From contig SVQA01000002.1 in assembly GCA_015065545.1 (NCBI GenBank), positions 1-64,000 on the forward strand: a stretch of DNA of 64,000 nt. Direction: 5' to 3'. Origin of the DNA: Oscillospiraceae bacterium (GTDB lineage: Bacteria; Bacillota; Clostridia; Oscillospirales; Acutalibacteraceae). The notes beneath the pieces were generated by a model. That model did no database searches, was not told where the DNA came from, and was given only the letters and a program-made list of their open reading frames with translations. Shown one piece after another: positions 8,311 through 16,669 of this stretch (its first letter is position 1; each line of letters opens with the position of its first letter). Position numbers and translations under genes: made by a program.

Positions 8311-10392
8311 ATGTGTGGTATTTGCGGCTTTACGGGTCAGGTTGTTGACCGCAGCAAAACTATAAAGAATATGACCGATGTCATCACTCACCGCGGCCCT
8401 GATTCCAGCGGCTTTTACGAGGATGACAAAATCTCTATGGGCTTTCGCAGACTGAGCATCATTGATGTAGACGCAGGTCATCAGCCCATTTATAACGAAG
8501 ATAAAACTCTTGTTCTCACCTTCAACGGCGAGATTTACAACTACAAAGAGCTTCGCGAGGAGCTCAAGGCAGCCGGCCACAGCTTCTATACCGAAACCGA
8601 CAGCGAGGTGCTTATCCACGGCTACGAGCAGTGGGGCATTGAGCTTCTCAATCGTCTGCGCGGTATGTTTGGCTTTGCAATCTACAACAAAGAGGACGGC
8701 TCTGTATTTATTGCCCGCGACTTCTTCGGCATCAAGCCCATGCATTACACCCTTATCGGAAAGGACCTTGTGTACGCATCAGAAATCAAAAGCATTCTGG
8801 AGCATCCCAAATATGAAAAAAGTTTTAATGTTTCCGCTCTCGATAACTACCTTTCTTTCCAGTATGTAGTTCCTCCCGAAACCTTCTTCGAGGGTATCTA
8901 CTGTCTGCTTCCCGGTCATTTCCTTATTTATAAAGACGGCGATATTCACATAGAGAGATACTTCGAGGCAAGATTCGAACCCAACGAGAATCTTACAGAG
9001 GAAGAAGCAGTTGATATGATTGAGGCTGCGTTCGAAGATTCTGTCAACGCTCACAAAATCGCAGACGTTGAGGTTGGCTGTTTCCTCTCTTCAGGTGTTG
9101 ACTCCAGCTATGTTTCTACATACTTTGCCGACCAGAAAACCTTTACCGTAGGCTTCGACTTCGGCGAAAAATACAATGAAATCAGTTGGGCACAGCGACT
9201 GAGCGAAAAAATCGGAGTTGACCATCACACAAAGGTAATCACAAGCGAGGAATACTGGGACTCTATTCCCAAAATCCAGTATTTTATGGACCAGCCCCTT
9301 GCTGACCCTTCTTGCATTGCTCTCTACTTTGTTTCAAACCTTGCAAGCAAGTTCGTAAAGGTTGTACTCTCAGGCGAAGGTGCAGACGAGCTCTTCGGCG
9401 GTTATCAGGTATACCGCTCACCTATGAATCAGAAGGTGTATCACAAGGTTGTACCCTACTTCTTAAGAAAGCTCCTCAGAAAGCTTGCCCTTAAAATGCC
9501 CGATATAAAAGGCAGAGATTACCTTATCCGTGCCTGCGACCCTCTTGAAGAGGCATTTATTGGCAACGCATTTATGTATAATTACGAAGAAAAATGCGAG
9601 CTCCTCAAAGACCCCTCAATTGCAACTCGTCCTCAGGATTTAACCCGCAGCTTCTATCGCAGAGCCAGAAAATACGATGATGTCACCAAGATGCAGTATC
9701 TTGACATCAATCTTTGGATGGTGGGCGATATTCTTCTCAAGGCAGACAGAATGAGTATGGCAAACTCCCTTGAGCTTCGTGTTCCTTTCCTTGATAAAGA
9801 GGTCTGGAAGGTTGCCTCACAAATCCCCGCAAAGCTCAGGGTTAACCGCAACAACACAAAGTATGCTCTGCGTCAGGCGGCACTTCGTCATCTTCCTCAG
9901 GAAACCGCAGAGAAAGAAAAGCTGGGATTCCCTGTTCCCACTCGTGTATGGCTCAGAGATGAAAAATATTACAATGTTGTAAAAGAGGAATTCCAGTCAC
10001 CCACAGCCCAGAAATTCTTTAACATCGATATTCTTCTTCGCTGGCTTGATGACCACTTTAACGGCATTGCAGATACAAGCAGAAACGTATGGACAGTTTA
10101 CGTTTTCCTCGTTTGGTACAAGCAGTATTTCGATGAGATTTCTGCAACCGAAATCAAAGAGGATGCTATCGCCGAGGTTGAAACTATGGTTCAGGAGTCA
10201 GAAGCAGAGGTCGCACAGAGCAATCTTAACATCCCCGACAGCGATCGTCTTGACGAGCTTTTTGGTCTTGCTTTTGACGACGAAGATGGTGCAGGTGTTG
10301 AAGAAATCGTTGCTCCATCCGATGCCGACAGCACAAAAAACGAGGAAACTCCTGCAAAAGCAGACGAGAATAAAGCAACTGCTTCAGATTAA
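8311..10392 (+). CDS. asnB: Asparagine synthetase (glutamine-hydrolysing), with acidic tail
   Basis: AsnB makes asparagine from aspartate, ATP and glutamine. The start must be the ATG at 8311, because Cys2 in MCGICGF becomes the N-terminal nucleophile of the class II glutaminase after methionine removal; the longer reading from 8209 would destroy this. The glutaminase domain fills residues 2-210. The synthetase domain carries the pyrophosphate loop LSSGVDSS near residue 260 and SGEGADELFGGY near 355. At 693 residues it is longer than most AsnB: the last 80 residues are a low-complexity acidic tail, apparently disordered. A hairpin follows, then ribF. Confidence 0.93.
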   Translation: MCGICGFTGQVVDRSKTIKNMTDVITHRGPDSSGFYEDDKISMGFRRLSIIDVDAGHQPIYNEDKTLVLTFNGEIYNYKELREELKAAGHSFYTETDSEVLIHGYEQWGIELLNRLRGMFGFAIYNKEDGSVFIARDFFGIKPMHYTLIGKDLVYASEIKSILEHPKYEKSFNVSALDNYLSFQYVVPPETFFEGIYCLLPGHFLIYKDGDIHIERYFEARFEPNENLTEEEAVDMIEAAFEDSVNAHKIADVEVGCFLSSGVDSSYVSTYFADQKTFTVGFDFGEKYNEISWAQRLSEKIGVDHHTKVITSEEYWDSIPKIQYFMDQPLADPSCIALYFVSNLASKFVKVVLSGEGADELFGGYQVYRSPMNQKVYHKVVPYFLRKLLRKLALKMPDIKGRDYLIRACDPLEEAFIGNAFMYNYEEKCELLKDPSIATRPQDLTRSFYRRARKYDDVTKMQYLDINLWMVGDILLKADRMSMANSLELRVPFLDKEVWKVASQIPAKLRVNRNNTKYALRQAALRHLPQETAEKEKLGFPVPTRVWLRDEKYYNVVKEEFQSPTAQKFFNIDILLRWLDDHFNGIADTSRNVWTVYVFLVWYKQYFDEISATEIKEDAIAEVETMVQESEAEVAQSNLNIPDSDRLDELFGLAFDDEDGAGVEEIVAPSDADSTKNEETPAKADENKATASD

Positions 10393-10400
10393 ACTACATA

Positions 10401-10430
10401 AGGGCGGATCACTCCGCCCTTAATCTCTTA
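10401..10430 (+). terminator. Terminator or attenuator between asnB and ribF
   Basis: Perfect eight-base-pair stem AGGGCGGA / TCCGCCCT with a TCAC loop, followed by a weak T-rich run (TAATCTCTT). The weak tail may allow partial read-through into ribF, whose start is only about 20 bases on. Confidence 0.6.
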
Positions 10431-10448
10431 GAAAGGATGGTGAAAGCT

Positions 10449-11333
10449 ATGGAGATTTTCAGTTACCCCTGCATACTCAAAAATCCCACCGCTGTTGCAC
10501 TCGGCAGATTCGATGGTGTACACTCGGCTCACAAAAGGGTTATCGAAAACAGCAAACAGGAAAATCTTGTAAGCACAGTTTTCACCTTTCTTGATAACCC
10601 CGGCAAAACCGACACAAAGCTCCTCACAACGGAAAAGGAAAAGCAAGCTCTTATTGAAGACTGCGGTGCAAATATACTCATAAACGCATCCTTTGCTGAC
10701 GTCAGAGATATGTCTGCCGAAGAATTTGTGCGTGATGTTTTGTGCCAAAAGCTCAATGCAAAGGTTATCTCCTGCGGTTACAATTACCGTTTTGCAAAGG
10801 GTGCTTCGGCTGATGTAAACACCCTTCGTTCTCTTTGCCAAAAATACAATGTAACTCTTATTTGTTCCGATGAGATGACAGCAGAGGGAATCTCTGTTTC
10901 TTCCACCGCAATCCGAAAGCTTCTTTCGCAAGGTAACGCTTCCCTTGCCAACAAGCTTCTCGGCAGAACATACAGCCTTGAGGGTAAAATTATTCACGGA
11001 AACGCCTTAGGCCGCACCATAAGCACCCCGACCCTCAATATTGATGCAGACAAAAACAAGCTTCTGCCTCTTTTTGGTGTGTATGCCACCAAAGCACATA
11101 TAGACGGCAAGGTCTTTGATTCTGTTACAAACATAGGAATTAAACCCACCGTGGGCTCCGAAGCTCCCACCGTTGAAACCTATCTTTTAGATTTTTGTGG
11201 AGATTTTTACGGCAACTACTGTACCGTTGAGCTTGTAGATTTTATAAGAAAAGAAGAAAAATTCACCGACCTCTCCACCCTTAAAGAAGCCATTGCAAAA
11301 GATATAGAAAAAGCAAAGCTGATACTCACATAA
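10449..11333 (+). CDS. ribF: Bifunctional riboflavin kinase / FAD synthetase
   Basis: RibF phosphorylates riboflavin to FMN and adenylylates FMN to FAD. The 294-residue product has the nucleotidyltransferase lobe first, with GRFDGVH at residues 19-25, and the kinase lobe from about residue 180, with GRTISTPTLNID and IGIKPTVG. Both lobes are present and the length is normal. I start at ATG 10449: the in-frame ATG at 10437 abuts the AAAGG ribosome site and leaves it no spacing. The proline-glycine motif usually written GFPTAN is altered to STPTLN. A strong terminator ends the gene. Confidence 0.9.
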   Translation: MEIFSYPCILKNPTAVALGRFDGVHSAHKRVIENSKQENLVSTVFTFLDNPGKTDTKLLTTEKEKQALIEDCGANILINASFADVRDMSAEEFVRDVLCQKLNAKVISCGYNYRFAKGASADVNTLRSLCQKYNVTLICSDEMTAEGISVSSTAIRKLLSQGNASLANKLLGRTYSLEGKIIHGNALGRTISTPTLNIDADKNKLLPLFGVYATKAHIDGKVFDSVTNIGIKPTVGSEAPTVETYLLDFCGDFYGNYCTVELVDFIRKEEKFTDLSTLKEAIAKDIEKAKLILT

Positions 11334-11367
11334 AAAAGACCTTTCGAACAATCGAAAGGTCTTTTTT
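11332..11367. terminator. Bidirectional terminator
   Basis: Perfect ten-base-pair stem GACCTTTCGA / TCGAAAGGTC with an ACAA loop, flanked by A6 and T6 so that it works in both directions between ribF and the acetyltransferase gene. Confidence 0.9.
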
Positions 11368-11368
11368 A

Positions 11369-11971
11369 TCAGTAATCTTCTACATCAAAAACTCTGTCTT
11401 TATAATAATATTTTCTGTCCTCATCGGTTATCTTCCGATAAACCTTGCAAGGATTACCAAACGCCACTACATTTTCGGGAATATCCTTTGTTACCACACT
11501 TCCTGCTCCGATAACCGAACCGTCACCAATTGTTACACCGGGACAAATAACCACATTGGCACCAAGCCAAACATTATTTCCGACCCTGACAGGCATACCG
11601 TACTCATATTTTTTTCGCGAATCGGGATGAATGGGATGACCTGCGGCGGCAATGGTAACGTTGGGTGCCACAAGCACATTATCACCAAACACAACTCTGG
11701 TGCAATCAAGTATTATCAAATTATAGTTGGAGTAAAAATTCTCACCAAGCTCTATGTTGCAGCCATAGTCGCAACGAAAAGGCGGTTCAATATAAAATTT
11801 CTCTCCTGTTTTGCCCAAAAGCTCTCTGAGAATCTCAGTTTTTCTCTCTGTGTTTTCCGGAGGTGTGGAATTAAATTCAAACAGAAGCTTTCTGGTGTTC
11901 ATCATAATGCTTCGTGTTTCATCGTCGCCATGATAAGGAAGCCCTGCCATCATTCTCTCAAACTGGGTCAT
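11369..11971 (-). CDS. Sugar O-acetyltransferase (maltose/galactoside type)
   Basis: This is a left-handed beta-helix acetyltransferase of the LacA/Maa/NodL family, which moves acetyl from acetyl-CoA to a sugar hydroxyl. The 200-residue product has the N-terminal helical Mac domain (residues 5-55), hexapeptide repeats from about residue 70, and the catalytic histidine in AAGHPIHP near residue 122. The C-terminal GAGSVVTKDIPEN turn is typical. ATG 11971 follows AGAGG by six bases and begins one base after the stop of the upstream CpXC gene, so the two are translationally linked. The sugar acceptor is unknown. Confidence 0.88.
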   Translation of the reverse strand: MTQFERMMAGLPYHGDDETRSIMMNTRKLLFEFNSTPPENTERKTEILRELLGKTGEKFYIEPPFRCDYGCNIELGENFYSNYNLIILDCTRVVFGDNVLVAPNVTIAAAGHPIHPDSRKKYEYGMPVRVGNNVWLGANVVICPGVTIGDGSVIGAGSVVTKDIPENVVAFGNPCKVYRKITDEDRKYYYKDRVFDVEDY

Positions 11972-11972
11972 A

Positions 11973-12665
11973 TCAAACCTCTTCTGCACTGCGGTCAAGC
12001 TGCTTCATTCTCTTGTATCTGTAGAGCACATTCTGTGCCCATTCTCTGTCAACCTTGATAAAGCCCGAGAGCTTTCTGTCTTTGATTGCCATTTCGCTTA
12101 CTATTGTAACCGCCTTGCCGTAAATTTCCAGCCTTGCAGACTGAACATAAGGCTCGTGCTCTTTGCCCACAAAGAAGGTAAAGCCCATGGTGTTCTTCTC
12201 TCTGTCGTACATAGAGAGGTAACCCTCCTCCACGTGTGGAATACCGTACTTTTTGGCAACCATTTCAGAGATAACAAGCTTTGTAATCTCCACCGCCATA
12301 TCGTCCAGACCGGACTCAAAGATAAACACCTTTTCCTTAAAGCTGTTGAAATCGGATGCTATGCGTTTTCTGATACCCTTGAGTCTTTCGTACTTCTGCT
12401 CAAGCTCTACGTCCTCAAGCTGAAAGCGGTCAATCTCGGGAATCATATAAACCATAAAACGATTTCGCATATCGTTATAAAGCACAGGATATGTAAGCCG
12501 TGCCTCGTGACCGCAAGCAGTACATCTAAATCTGAAAAGTCTTTCATCCAGCACATCTGCACGCAGAGTGGGCTCATTGGTAGCATTTATGCTCATATAC
12601 AGCTTCGCCTCTGTAGACTCGCTGCATTTGGGACAAGCGATATTCTTAACAACTACGTTTGCCAT
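11973..12665 (-). CDS. CpXC-domain protein of unknown function
   Basis: The 230-residue product begins with a zinc-binding CpXC domain: ACPKCSES near residue 10 and FRCTACGH near residue 46. The remainder, about 170 residues, is a mixed alpha/beta region with no catalytic motif I can name. CpXC proteins are widespread in gut Firmicutes and Bacteroidetes but have no established job. ATG 12665 follows AAGGAGGA. It shares an operon with the downstream acetyltransferase gene. Confidence 0.75.
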   Translation of the reverse strand: MANVVVKNIACPKCSESTEAKLYMSINATNEPTLRADVLDERLFRFRCTACGHEARLTYPVLYNDMRNRFMVYMIPEIDRFQLEDVELEQKYERLKGIRKRIASDFNSFKEKVFIFESGLDDMAVEITKLVISEMVAKKYGIPHVEEGYLSMYDREKNTMGFTFFVGKEHEPYVQSARLEIYGKAVTIVSEMAIKDRKLSGFIKVDREWAQNVLYRYKRMKQLDRSAEEV

Positions 12666-12760
12666 TATGTCCTCCTTATATGTAAAGCCTCGGGGCATAT
12701 TATTCTAATTGTATTATATCACGAGAAAATCCAAGTTTAAAGCACTTTTGCAAATTTTTG

Positions 12761-12789
12761 TTGATTTTATCTCTGATTAGTGCCATAAT
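12761..12789 (+). promoter_or_regulatory. Promoter of the coiled-coil protein gene
   Basis: TTGATT (12761-12766), 17-base spacer, CATAAT (12784-12789), about 50 bases before the ATG at 12844. Confidence 0.5.
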
Positions 12790-12843
12790 ATAGTATAGGT
12801 ATGAAAGAATCCCTCAGGGGTTACGAGAAATGAGGTTTATTAT

Positions 12844-13611
12844 ATGGGTAGCAAAACATCCACACTGGGCGAGCTTTTCCTTGACGCAACCAGAGAGGTT
12901 ATCGAAAAAAGCCGAATCAAAGCACAGATGCTCCGTCTTGAGCGAATTATGGAAACGGACCGAAGCCGTCTCACTGCAGTTTATGCCCAAATCGGTAAAT
13001 TATATATTGAAGGCACTCTTTTGAAGAACAAGAGCAAAGCAAACTTTGCAATGAAGGAAATCAAGCACCTGAAGCTCCGTCTTGAAAGAGCAGAGGAACG
13101 TTACGAGCAGCTCAAAGAGGCTCATTCCGTTGACGAGTGCAAAGAGGCATTCCGTTCAGAGCTTTCTGCCAAAATCAAGCAAGCACAGGATAACACCGCC
13201 ATCACCGCTTACAAAGCAAAGAAGAAAGCTCAGGATGTAATCTCCGGCAAAGCTCCTCAGGTTGCAACTCGCATAAAAGGCAAGGCTGTGTCCGTTGCAG
13301 GCTCTATCAAAAGCAAAACATCTGCTCCTGTAAAGAAGAGTAAGAAAAACTCCTATCTTGAAGAGAACGAAGACTTAAGCTATCTTGAGCTTCTCGCAGA
13401 GCTTGACGAGGAGGGCACAACCATCGCAGAGGATATCGACCTTACTCCCGATGCAGAGGTAAAAGAAATTCTCGACAATCTGGATGCTCTTATCGCAGAA
13501 GTTGAAGAAACTCTGGCAGAAACTCCAATTGACGACGAGGTTATCCCCGCTGCTGCCGACATCACCGACGAGGCATCCGACGACGAATCTGCAGAAAGTT
13601 TTGATTTTTAA
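12844..13611 (+). CDS. Coiled-coil protein with basic linker and acidic tail, unknown function
   Basis: The 255-residue product is soluble and strongly segmented. Residues 10-125 are a charged, alanine- and leucine-rich helical region likely to form coiled coils. Residues 125-180 are a lysine/serine-rich basic stretch. Residues 180-255 are very acidic (about one in three is Asp or Glu). There is no signal peptide or membrane segment. The layout recalls scaffold or nucleoid-associated proteins, but I cannot assign a function. I see only a weak ribosome site before the ATG at 12844 (GAGAAATGAGG spans it). It is monocistronic with its own terminator. Confidence 0.75.
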   Translation: MGSKTSTLGELFLDATREVIEKSRIKAQMLRLERIMETDRSRLTAVYAQIGKLYIEGTLLKNKSKANFAMKEIKHLKLRLERAEERYEQLKEAHSVDECKEAFRSELSAKIKQAQDNTAITAYKAKKKAQDVISGKAPQVATRIKGKAVSVAGSIKSKTSAPVKKSKKNSYLEENEDLSYLELLAELDEEGTTIAEDIDLTPDAEVKEILDNLDALIAEVEETLAETPIDDEVIPAAADITDEASDDESAESFDF

Positions 13612-13636
13612 AATCTAATAACTTATATACAACAAC

Positions 13637-13668
13637 GCCCCGAAGTATAACACTTCGGGGCATATTTT
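13637..13668. terminator. Bidirectional terminator
   Basis: Ten-base-pair stem GCCCCGAAGT / ACTTCGGGGC with a 5-base loop, followed by ATATTTTATTTTT. It lies between two convergent genes and touches the stop of the XRE gene. Confidence 0.85.
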
Positions 13669-13981
13669 ATTTTTCTGATATATCTCTGACAATCTGCAGA
13701 ACGTGCTCTGCTTGCGCAGGAGATAACTTTTCAAGCTCCGCCATTAGTTCCTTTGTCTTTTTGGGTGAAGCAGATTGAGTGTTAAAAAATTCTTCAGGGG
13801 TAACACCAAAATACTCGCAGATGTAAATAAAACCTGTAAAGGACGGCAAAGCCTTTTTGTTCTCTATCTTGTTTATATAGCTCTCACTTTGACCCAAAGA
13901 GAGACTCATCTCTCTTGCAGAAACCCCCTTCTGACTTCTGAGTTCATAAACACGCTTATAAAACCACTCTAAATAATCCAT
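13667..13981 (-). CDS. XRE-family transcriptional regulator
   Basis: The 104-residue product carries a Cro/CI helix-turn-helix at about residues 10-65, with the recognition segment LGQSESYINKIENKKALP, followed by a short helical C-terminal region that may form dimers. ATG 13981 lies eight bases after GGAGG; the GTG at 13990 overlaps that site. The gene is divergent from a lipoprotein gene, and the 170-base space between contains TCCAC/GTGGA half-sites near 14020-14042 that may be its operator. Target unknown. Confidence 0.85.
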   Translation of the reverse strand: MDYLEWFYKRVYELRSQKGVSAREMSLSLGQSESYINKIENKKALPSFTGFIYICEYFGVTPEEFFNTQSASPKKTKELMAELEKLSPAQAEHVLQIVRDISEK

Positions 13982-14062
13982 ACCCTGCACCTCCGCCAGA
14001 CTTCTGTATATAGTATAAATCCACCCTTTGCGGATTATGTGGAATTACAAGATATGTTTTTG

Positions 14063-14091
14063 TTGACTTATAGAATTAGATGATATATAAT
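14063..14091 (+). promoter_or_regulatory. Promoter of lipoprotein gene
   Basis: TTGACT (14063-14068), 17-base spacer, TATAAT (14086-14091), 62 bases before the start codon at 14153. Confidence 0.75.
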
Positions 14092-14152
14092 TAAAGCAAC
14101 AAGGATTTTTATTCCACGTCCTTGCAAATTTATTAACGAAAGCAGGTAAAAA

Positions 14153-14815
14153 ATGAAAAAACTCATAACATTCCTTATGGCTCTTGTCCTCTGCCTCTCC
14201 CTCTGCGCTTGTGGCAACGACAGCAAATCCAACGAAGACAGCACAAAAGCACCTGTAAATCAGAACACAGTTGTAGAAACCCAGGCTCCCACAACAGAAG
14301 CTCCCGCTGAATCTGCAGCACAGACAATTCAGGTAGGCGAAACAATTTCTCTCGATTATGCAACTCTTACCTTGGATTCCTTCGAAATCTCCGATGGTTA
14401 CGAGTTTGAGTATGTAGATACTTCCTCCGGTATTAAAATCACCCACAAAAGCAGTATAGATTGTCCCTCCGGTATGAAACTGGTTTGTCTCAAAGGAAAA
14501 TTCACCAACAAATCAACAAACGAAGTATATCCCTCCAACAATCCTGTACACGGCAAAATGGTTATTGACGGCTATGAATATAAAACGGAGCTTGATTGCT
14601 ACGTTGTTGCAGAAGCAGAATCCGTAATGGGCGTTGCTCCTCTCAGAGAGGTTGATTACTTCCTTTACGCAGAGGTTCCCGACACTCTTGCAAACAACAT
14701 CAGCAACTGTCAGCTTTATATCGGCTTTGTAGAAAATCTTGAAACCGGTTGGCTCGACGATGTAACCGATTGCGATGCACTCTACCTCCTTGAGGCAACT
14801 CCCACAACAAAATAA
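14153..14815 (+). CDS. Lipoprotein, possible DUF4352-like domain
   Basis: The 220-residue product has a lipoprotein signal with lipobox LCAC around residue 20. A disordered Thr/Pro/Ala/Glu-rich linker (residues 22-60) leads to a beta-rich domain of about 150 residues, with a central region on growth of flexible loops (KLVCLKGKFTNKST) that resembles the immunoglobulin-like DUF4352 fold of secreted Firmicute proteins. This resemblance is by eye. Function unknown. It may be controlled by the divergent XRE regulator. Confidence 0.75.
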   Translation: MKKLITFLMALVLCLSLCACGNDSKSNEDSTKAPVNQNTVVETQAPTTEAPAESAAQTIQVGETISLDYATLTLDSFEISDGYEFEYVDTSSGIKITHKSSIDCPSGMKLVCLKGKFTNKSTNEVYPSNNPVHGKMVIDGYEYKTELDCYVVAEAESVMGVAPLREVDYFLYAEVPDTLANNISNCQLYIGFVENLETGWLDDVTDCDALYLLEATPTTK

Positions 14816-14828
14816 ACCACCTTTAGGG

Positions 14829-14855
14829 GAGCGGACAAAATCCGCTCTCTTTTTT
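14829..14855 (+). terminator. Terminator
   Basis: Seven-base-pair stem GAGCGGA / TCCGCTC with a CAAAA loop and a following TCTTTTTTATT run. Confidence 0.85.
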
Positions 14856-14926
14856 ATTACATAGTTTTCTTGACTTTTCCTGCCCTGCGTGCTACAATTT
14901 TTCTCGTATTTTTTTGGAGGGATATT

Positions 14927-16168
14927 ATGAAAAAACGTTTATCTGTTATTTTGACACTTTGCTTGCTTTTATTCAGCATTAGCCCCACCTTTGCTTTCTC
15001 TTACGAAGCAAAATCAGAAACCCTTGCTGCTACCGATTCGGTTAAGCTTGTTCCTGTCAAGTTCGGTGATTCCGACTTTGACAATCGTGTTTCTATCAAA
15101 GACGCTACCCTTATCCAAAAACACGTCGCAGGTCTTATAACTCTGACAGAGGATCAGTTGCTTCTCAGCGATGTTGACGGCAACACCCGAGTTAACATTG
15201 TTGATGCAACATGGGTACAAAAAAAGGTTGCCTCTATTGTTGATATATTCCCTGTGGAAGAAAACAAGCCCGAAGAAACAACCACAACAGAACCAATAGA
15301 GCCTACTGTTCCAACCACTCAAACAACTGCTACAGAACCCGTAGAGCCTACTATCCCCACTACCCAGACAACTGCTACAGAACCCGTAGAGCCTACTATC
15401 CCCACTACCCAGACAACTGCTACAGAACCTGTAGAGCCTACTGTTCCTACTACCCAGACAACTGCTACTGAGCCCGTAGAGCCCACTGCTCCCACTACTC
15501 AGACAACTGCTACAGAACCCGTAGAACCTACTGCTCCCACCACCCAGACAACTGCTACTGAGCCCGTAGAGCCTACCACTCCTTCTGTAGAAACAACTAT
15601 TCCAAAACCCGAGGAGCCTACCAAGCCCTCGAAACCCGAGCCTCCCGAAAGGCCTTCAAAGCCTGAAAACTACAAGCCTATTGATACCATCGACGGCGAC
15701 TCTATCTCCACCGAAACCCTTTGGAAAATCGAAGAAGGCTTCCTCAGATTAGTAAACGAAGAAAGAGCGAGCAAGGGCTTAAATCCCATTTCCCACAACA
15801 AAGCTCTTGACGATGCCGCACAGGTAAGAAGTGCAGAGCTTATCATAAGCTACTCTCATACAAGACCTAACGGCGAAAAATACAGCACCGCCATAGATAA
15901 GGATTTATACCGCTATGCAATCGTCGGCGAAAATGTCTACGCAGTATACGGCACCCATACCGGTAAGAAAGAATATATTTGCAACGACGAACAGGTTGAA
16001 TACATTTACACAAAATTCTTCAACGACTTTAAAAACAGCCCGACTCACTATGAAAATATGATGTACGAAGAATTTAAAGACACAGGAATCGGCATCACTT
16101 ACATCTGGAACGATGAAGTTGGTCTTCCCTGCTTCTATATATCCCACATCTTTGGCGTAACCCGATAA
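14927..16168 (+). CDS. Secreted dockerin-CAP domain protein
   Basis: The 413-residue product has a signal peptide (to about residue 28), then a type I dockerin (about residues 46-105) with its two calcium-binding segments (DSDFDNRVSIKDATLIQK and DVDGNTRVNIVDATWVQK). A Thr/Pro/Glu repeat linker follows (residues 121-225), then a C-terminal CAP/SCP domain of YkwD type (about 265-413) with the histidine-bearing SYSHTRPNG and the GENVY motif. Dockerins bind cohesins, so the protein may be part of a cellulosome-like complex or a surface assembly; no cohesin is in this window. GGAGG lies 7 bases before ATG 14927. CAP domains in bacteria have no settled single activity. Confidence 0.88.
   Translation: MKKRLSVILTLCLLLFSISPTFAFSYEAKSETLAATDSVKLVPVKFGDSDFDNRVSIKDATLIQKHVAGLITLTEDQLLLSDVDGNTRVNIVDATWVQKKVASIVDIFPVEENKPEETTTTEPIEPTVPTTQTTATEPVEPTIPTTQTTATEPVEPTIPTTQTTATEPVEPTVPTTQTTATEPVEPTAPTTQTTATEPVEPTAPTTQTTATEPVEPTTPSVETTIPKPEEPTKPSKPEPPERPSKPENYKPIDTIDGDSISTETLWKIEEGFLRLVNEERASKGLNPISHNKALDDAAQVRSAELIISYSHTRPNGEKYSTAIDKDLYRYAIVGENVYAVYGTHTGKKEYICNDEQVEYIYTKFFNDFKNSPTHYENMMYEEFKDTGIGITYIWNDEVGLPCFYISHIFGVTR
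15287..15601 (+). repeat. Seven 45-base in-frame tandem repeats
   Basis: Seven consecutive units encode the 15-residue motif TEPVEPTxPTTQTTA, with variation mainly at one residue (V, I, A or T) and at third codon positions. The last unit is degenerate. It forms an extended linker between dockerin and CAP domains and is likely to vary in copy number between strains. Confidence 0.9.
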
Positions 16169-16172
16169 TCAC

Positions 16173-16206
16173 AAAAGGCTTCCGAGCAATCGGAAGCCTT
16201 TTTCAT
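16173..16206 (+). terminator. Terminator, shared sequence with two later ones
   Basis: Perfect twelve-base-pair stem AAAAGGCTTCCG / CGGAAGCCTTTT with a 6-base loop. The same stem recurs at 22261-22290 and at 23599-23624, each time next to a copy of the GGGtGRT gene 3' end. Confidence 0.9.
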
Positions 16207-16207
16207 A

Positions 16208-16290
16208 TCTTGCGGTAAAATTATTTCATTGCATTATACTGCAACCGCAGAGGCGACTGTAGCCGAAACCTCAAGGTTGCTACTCACTTC
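16208..16290 (-). pseudogene. Degenerate copy of the GGGtGRT gene 3' end (copy A)
   Basis: Read on the minus strand, this stretch matches the last 20 or so codons of the intact gene at 23648-24649 together with the bases after its stop. The translation runs as ...SATVASAVAV, then a two-base loss just before the final YNAMK coding sequence puts it out of frame. It begins directly after the shared terminator stem. It is closer to copy B than to the intact gene at the position where the intact gene has MVG. It cannot be expressed as a useful protein; it is a relic. Confidence 0.75.
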
Positions 16291-16485
16291 TTCAAACTTT
16301 TTTCCTTATGGGCTTTTTGTGTTTTCAAAATCCCAAATTCTTATTTATTCTTATCTGTCCGTATTGGTATAAAAGTTTATTTCGTATATACTGTTTATAA
16401 AAATTCAATTAGCAAATCCACATAAGCTTTAATTTTTTTGATGCAATTTGACAATTTTTTGGTTTGGAGGGAATTTTTATTGCGT

Positions 16486-16514
16486 TTGAAATTTCAATTA
16501 TGTATAATTATTAT
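16486..16514 (+). promoter_or_regulatory. Possible promoter of the large phosphoesterase gene
   Basis: TTGAAA (16486-16491), 17-base spacer, TATTAT (16509-16514), about 155 bases before the start codon. The rest of 16291-16669 is AT-rich leader with an inverted TGCAAA/TTTGCA pair (about 16560-16610); I see no gene or known riboswitch in it. Confidence 0.35.
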
Positions 16515-16669
16515 GTATAAGTATAATGGGGAGTGTTTCTCTGACCGTATGTCCTGTGAATGCAAATACTCTTTTTGTTCTGTATTTCACATGCTGAGTC
16601 AGGGTTTGCATATATTAAACCCGAAATTTCTCCGTCTTCCACGAATATTCATAACCGGGAGGTAGCATT

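Noticed and set aside
15287-15601. Regular 45-base repeats that could be read as a CRISPR array
   Set aside because: They are in frame in a secreted protein, have no spacers, and encode a Thr/Pro linker. No cas genes are present.
16438-16665. 75-codon open frame before the large phosphoesterase gene
   Set aside because: No good ribosome site, odd composition rich in Phe and Cys, and it overlaps the candidate promoter and leader.
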